A stretch of 64,000 nt of DNA from Kordia sp050633145. GTDB lineage: Bacteria; Bacteroidota; Bacteroidia; Flavobacteriales; Flavobacteriaceae. Below, one piece after another: positions 61,614-64,000 of this stretch (the first letter of the stretch is position 1; the number at the start of each line of letters is the position of its first letter). The translations under genes and the position numbers were made by a program. The DNA lies in contig NZ_JBOEFY010000041.1 of assembly GCF_050633145.1 (NCBI RefSeq), positions 1 through 64,000 of the forward strand, in the 5' to 3' direction. The notes under the pieces are model-generated. The model saw only the letters and a list, made by a program, of their open reading frames with translations, made no database searches and was not told the DNA's origin.

Positions 61614-63125
61614 ATGGCTAAATTATATGTATTCGGCATAGGTGGTACAGGAGGAAGAGTTTTAAAATCATTAACAATGCTTCTTGCAACAGGTGTACAA
61701 ACTAAATTTGATATTGTACCTATCATTATTGATCCAGATGGGGCTGGAGGTGATTTAAATAGAACTTCGAAAATACTAAGAGAGTATCAACAAATTTATG
61801 ACGCTATTGACAATTACGAACATTGTGATTTCTTTAAGAATAAAATAACTACGCTTGGAGATATTGCAAAAGATCAAAGTCGTGGTGGGAAAATTTTTGA
61901 TGGTTTCCAATTTGAATTAAACGGTATTCAAAATGATAAGTTTAAAGACTTTATTGGATATAATACTCTAAATACTAACAACATGGCGCTCACAGAATTG
62001 CTTTTTTCTGAGAAAAACTTGAATGCCGATTTAGAAGTTGGATTTAAAGGAAATCCTAATATCGGTAGTGTAGTATTAAATCAATTCACTAAATCTGAAT
62101 TTTATCAAACTTTTGCAACTAACTTTCAATCCGAAGATCGAATATTCATAGTAAGCTCTATTTTCGGTGGAACAGGCGCAGCTGGTTTTCCCTTACTTCT
62201 AAAAAATATACGAAAAGGAAAAATTGATAATGCTAACTATGAAACCTTAAAAAATGCAAAGATTGGAGCTATCACAGTTCAACCTTATTTCACATTAGGT
62301 AAAAATGATGAGTCAGAAATTGACAGTCATAACTTTATTACAAAAACAAAAGCAGCTTTAAATTACTATGCTACTAGTATCACTGGAAATAATTCAATAA
62401 ATACAATGTATTACATAGGAGACACAGCAAAAACAGAATATGAAAATATAGAAGGTGGTGCTTCTCAGAAAAATAAAGCCCATTTTGTAGAACTAGCATC
62501 TGCTCTGTCAATAATAGACTTTGCTAATATTGAAGATTTTGAATTAGAGGTAAGTAATGGTTCAGCTCTTCATCCTAAATATAAAGAATTTGGCATTAAA
62601 GATTGTCAAACAATTTCTTTTGAGGAATTATATACTGAAACTGAAAAACTAATTAAAAAAAGTTTGACAAAGTATTTTTACTTCAACCTTTTTGATAAAG
62701 AAAAAATTATTAAAAACCTAAAAGATCCATTTGCAAGAGAGCATGAACCTTCAATTGATGAAAACTTTTTTACGCAACCTTTCTATAAGGTGCTTGCAGA
62801 TTTTAACAAATCGTTCAGAATATGGTTGGCAGAATTAAAAGATAATGATATTTCTTTTGCTCCTTTTGCTATAAACCCTACTAAAGATAATCAGTATAAC
62901 ATCATTGATTTCAGTGTAGGCTCTGACAATATTTTTACACTATTAAACAATATCCCCGAACGTAAAAGTGGGTTTGGTTTTTTAAAGAAAAAAAATTACG
63001 AGTTGTATAGAGCACATTTAAATGATAGTGCTGCAGAAATAAAAGATGCTCCTGATACAAACAAACGTTTTATCGGAATATTTTCAAGAGCTACAGAATC
63101 ATTAATTGATACAAAATTATTTTAG
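61614..63125 (+). CDS. Tubulin/FtsZ-like GTPase family protein
   Basis: A 503-residue protein. The N-terminal nucleotide-binding loop is KLYVFGIGGTGGRVLKSL (GxGGTGG at 8-14). The tubulin-type phosphate-binding glycine loop appears as FIVSSIFGGTGAAGFPLLLK (GGTGAAG at 185-191, where FtsZ has GGGTGTG). These two features together mark the tubulin_2/FtsZ-like branch rather than true FtsZ; the protein is longer and the gene is not in the division cluster. Polymerisation or membrane remodelling is inferred from family. Confidence 0.8.
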   Translation: MAKLYVFGIGGTGGRVLKSLTMLLATGVQTKFDIVPIIIDPDGAGGDLNRTSKILREYQQIYDAIDNYEHCDFFKNKITTLGDIAKDQSRGGKIFDGFQFELNGIQNDKFKDFIGYNTLNTNNMALTELLFSEKNLNADLEVGFKGNPNIGSVVLNQFTKSEFYQTFATNFQSEDRIFIVSSIFGGTGAAGFPLLLKNIRKGKIDNANYETLKNAKIGAITVQPYFTLGKNDESEIDSHNFITKTKAALNYYATSITGNNSINTMYYIGDTAKTEYENIEGGASQKNKAHFVELASALSIIDFANIEDFELEVSNGSALHPKYKEFGIKDCQTISFEELYTETEKLIKKSLTKYFYFNLFDKEKIIKNLKDPFAREHEPSIDENFFTQPFYKVLADFNKSFRIWLAELKDNDISFAPFAINPTKDNQYNIIDFSVGSDNIFTLLNNIPERKSGFGFLKKKNYELYRAHLNDSAAEIKDAPDTNKRFIGIFSRATESLIDTKLF

Positions 63126-63127
63126 TT

Positions 63128-64000
63128 ATGTCTACAAAACAATTCAATTTATTAAACGAAAATAAAGAGGCTATTACAGATTGGGAATCAATTAATGAAC
63201 ATTATGGTCCAAGCAGGACTGAAAAAATTGAAAACCCAGATGGAGATCAATCAGTTGTTGCTCCTACTTCTATCCCTAGTCCATTTGCTAGAATTGATTT
63301 GATCCGTTCTGCATTTAATTATGTAACTAAAAAAAATCAACTAGAAGGAAATACCATCTATCATCAACTTGTTTCAAATTGTTTGGATGTTGCTGAATTA
63401 TTTTTCAATATTGATAAACTAAGAGACAATATAACCTTAAAACAATGGGATAAAGATAGAGACTTAGACGAGCTTTTAAACTCTAATAATCCTAAACACA
63501 AATTATATGGAGAAACGCTACAGTTATATCTAGAGCAAGATGGATATTCAAACAATTTTCATGATATTCAACGTTTACATTTCATTTATTATAAAAATAA
63601 AATTGTTGGTGGTACTTCTCCTACTACATTGTTTTTCACTTCTGCAAATGATTTAAGTTTTGCAAATATTGAGCATGGGAATGATATCTTTTTTGACGAT
63701 AAATTAGTCCCTCTACATAAAAGAGAAGGTGCTTTTCAAAAATATTTACAAACATTATTTAGAGCAAATCCTATATTAACTGAGAAAATGAAGGATTTCG
63801 CTGAATATCTCAAACAAAGTTACGATCAATTGAATGATGGTAATTTGCGAAATGAAATAGCTAATATCAGAAATGGTGATATTAATAAACTACAAGAAGA
63901 TTTAAATAGAAACTATGATAAATTAGATACAGGAATAGATGATGATAATATCGAAATAATAAAAGTATATCTAAAAAAGAGAAAAATTGCAGACCGAAAA
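63128..64000 (+). CDS. Large soluble protein of the tubulin-like operon, cut by window end
   Basis: Starts at ATG 63128, two bases after the tubulin-like stop, and stays open for at least 291 codons to the window end. No signal peptide or membrane segment is seen. Sequence such as RIDLIRSAFNYVTKKNQLEG, HQLVSNCLDVAELFFN and GGTSPTTLFFTSANDLSFAN is reminiscent of proteins encoded beside tubulin-like genes in other Bacteroidota, but I cannot name the family. It belongs to the operon by spacing. Confidence 0.8.
   Translation, partial: MSTKQFNLLNENKEAITDWESINEHYGPSRTEKIENPDGDQSVVAPTSIPSPFARIDLIRSAFNYVTKKNQLEGNTIYHQLVSNCLDVAELFFNIDKLRDNITLKQWDKDRDLDELLNSNNPKHKLYGETLQLYLEQDGYSNNFHDIQRLHFIYYKNKIVGGTSPTTLFFTSANDLSFANIEHGNDIFFDDKLVPLHKREGAFQKYLQTLFRANPILTEKMKDFAEYLKQSYDQLNDGNLRNEIANIRNGDINKLQEDLNRNYDKLDTGIDDDNIEIIKVYLKKRKIADRK

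Noticed and set aside
61614..63125. Cell-division FtsZ
   Set aside because: The glycine loop is GGTGAAG rather than GGGTGTG, length is 503 residues, and no ftsA/ftsQ/mur genes are adjacent.
1..64000. tRNA, rRNA, insertion sequences, prophage
   Set aside because: No cloverleaf with a GTTCRANYC arm, no rRNA stretch, no transposase or phage structural gene was recognised while reading both strands.

Overview
The window is AT-rich and almost certainly comes from a marine-type flavobacterium (Bacteroidota, Flavobacteriaceae). The signs are a type IX secretion (T9SS) C-terminal sorting domain, many SusD-free TonB/lipoprotein genes, TAnnTTTG-like promoters, an absence of strong Shine-Dalgarno sites, DUF4856/imelysin/HTTM genes, and several short peptides with a conserved Lys/Leu/Asn leader of the kind annotated in Kordia and relatives as class I lanthipeptide precursors. 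The genus is an inference. I recognised no tRNA, rRNA, transposase, phage gene or CRISPR array.

Layout. 1-1.9 kb: dnaK (cut by the window edge) and a Cys-rich peptide gene. 2-8 kb: L-serine dehydratase, small secreted proteins, a bile-acid:Na+ symporter family operon, and a ThuA/GATase-like protein. 8-20 kb: panB, a broken four-helix-bundle gene inside long inverted repeats, an RNA pseudouridine synthase, a beta/gamma-crystallin-like protein, a TPR-HTH membrane regulator, guaC, two peptide genes, an N-acetylglucosamine kinase-like gene, gapA and pfkA. 20-33 kb: tamB, tsaD, a TfoX-like gene, rsmE, and a run of housekeeping genes (DUF1223, DUF4159, cyclic-phosphate-type receiver, TrmH family, AI-2E family, THUMP-like methyltransferase). 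33-39.6 kb: a non-coding stretch with two strong hairpins, a peptide gene, arsR-DUF6428, a three-gene glycolipid operon (GT2, double LAB_N, GT39), another peptide gene and a sugar epimerase.

39.9-51.4 kb is the most interesting region. An ECF-type sigma factor overlaps a membrane TPR protein with the layout of an anti-sigma factor. It is divergent from a lipoprotein subtilisin (S8) and an exported, C-terminally membrane-anchored TPR-CHAT caspase-like protease, followed by two paralogous lipoproteins of unknown family. On the other side lie a secreted coiled-coil protein and a 991-residue T9SS cargo. Three transcription units here share one bipartite promoter motif with identical 13-nt spacing (TTGGGTAATG-N13-TTCCC[A/C]TATA), which I found nowhere else in the window. 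This ties the cluster into one candidate regulon: an envelope-located protease cascade under a dedicated sigma factor.

51.8-58.3 kb: a TonB-dependent receptor, an HTTM (vitamin K-dependent carboxylase-like) protein, an imelysin and a DUF4856 lipoprotein, probably a metal or iron acquisition set. 59.6-64 kb: the start of an operon with a VWA-like lipoprotein, a small membrane protein, a tubulin/FtsZ-like GTPase and a large soluble protein that runs off the window. This resembles the VWA-linked FtsZ-like membrane-remodelling systems described from genome context. Scattered intergenic repeat families (two types) lie between the genes.
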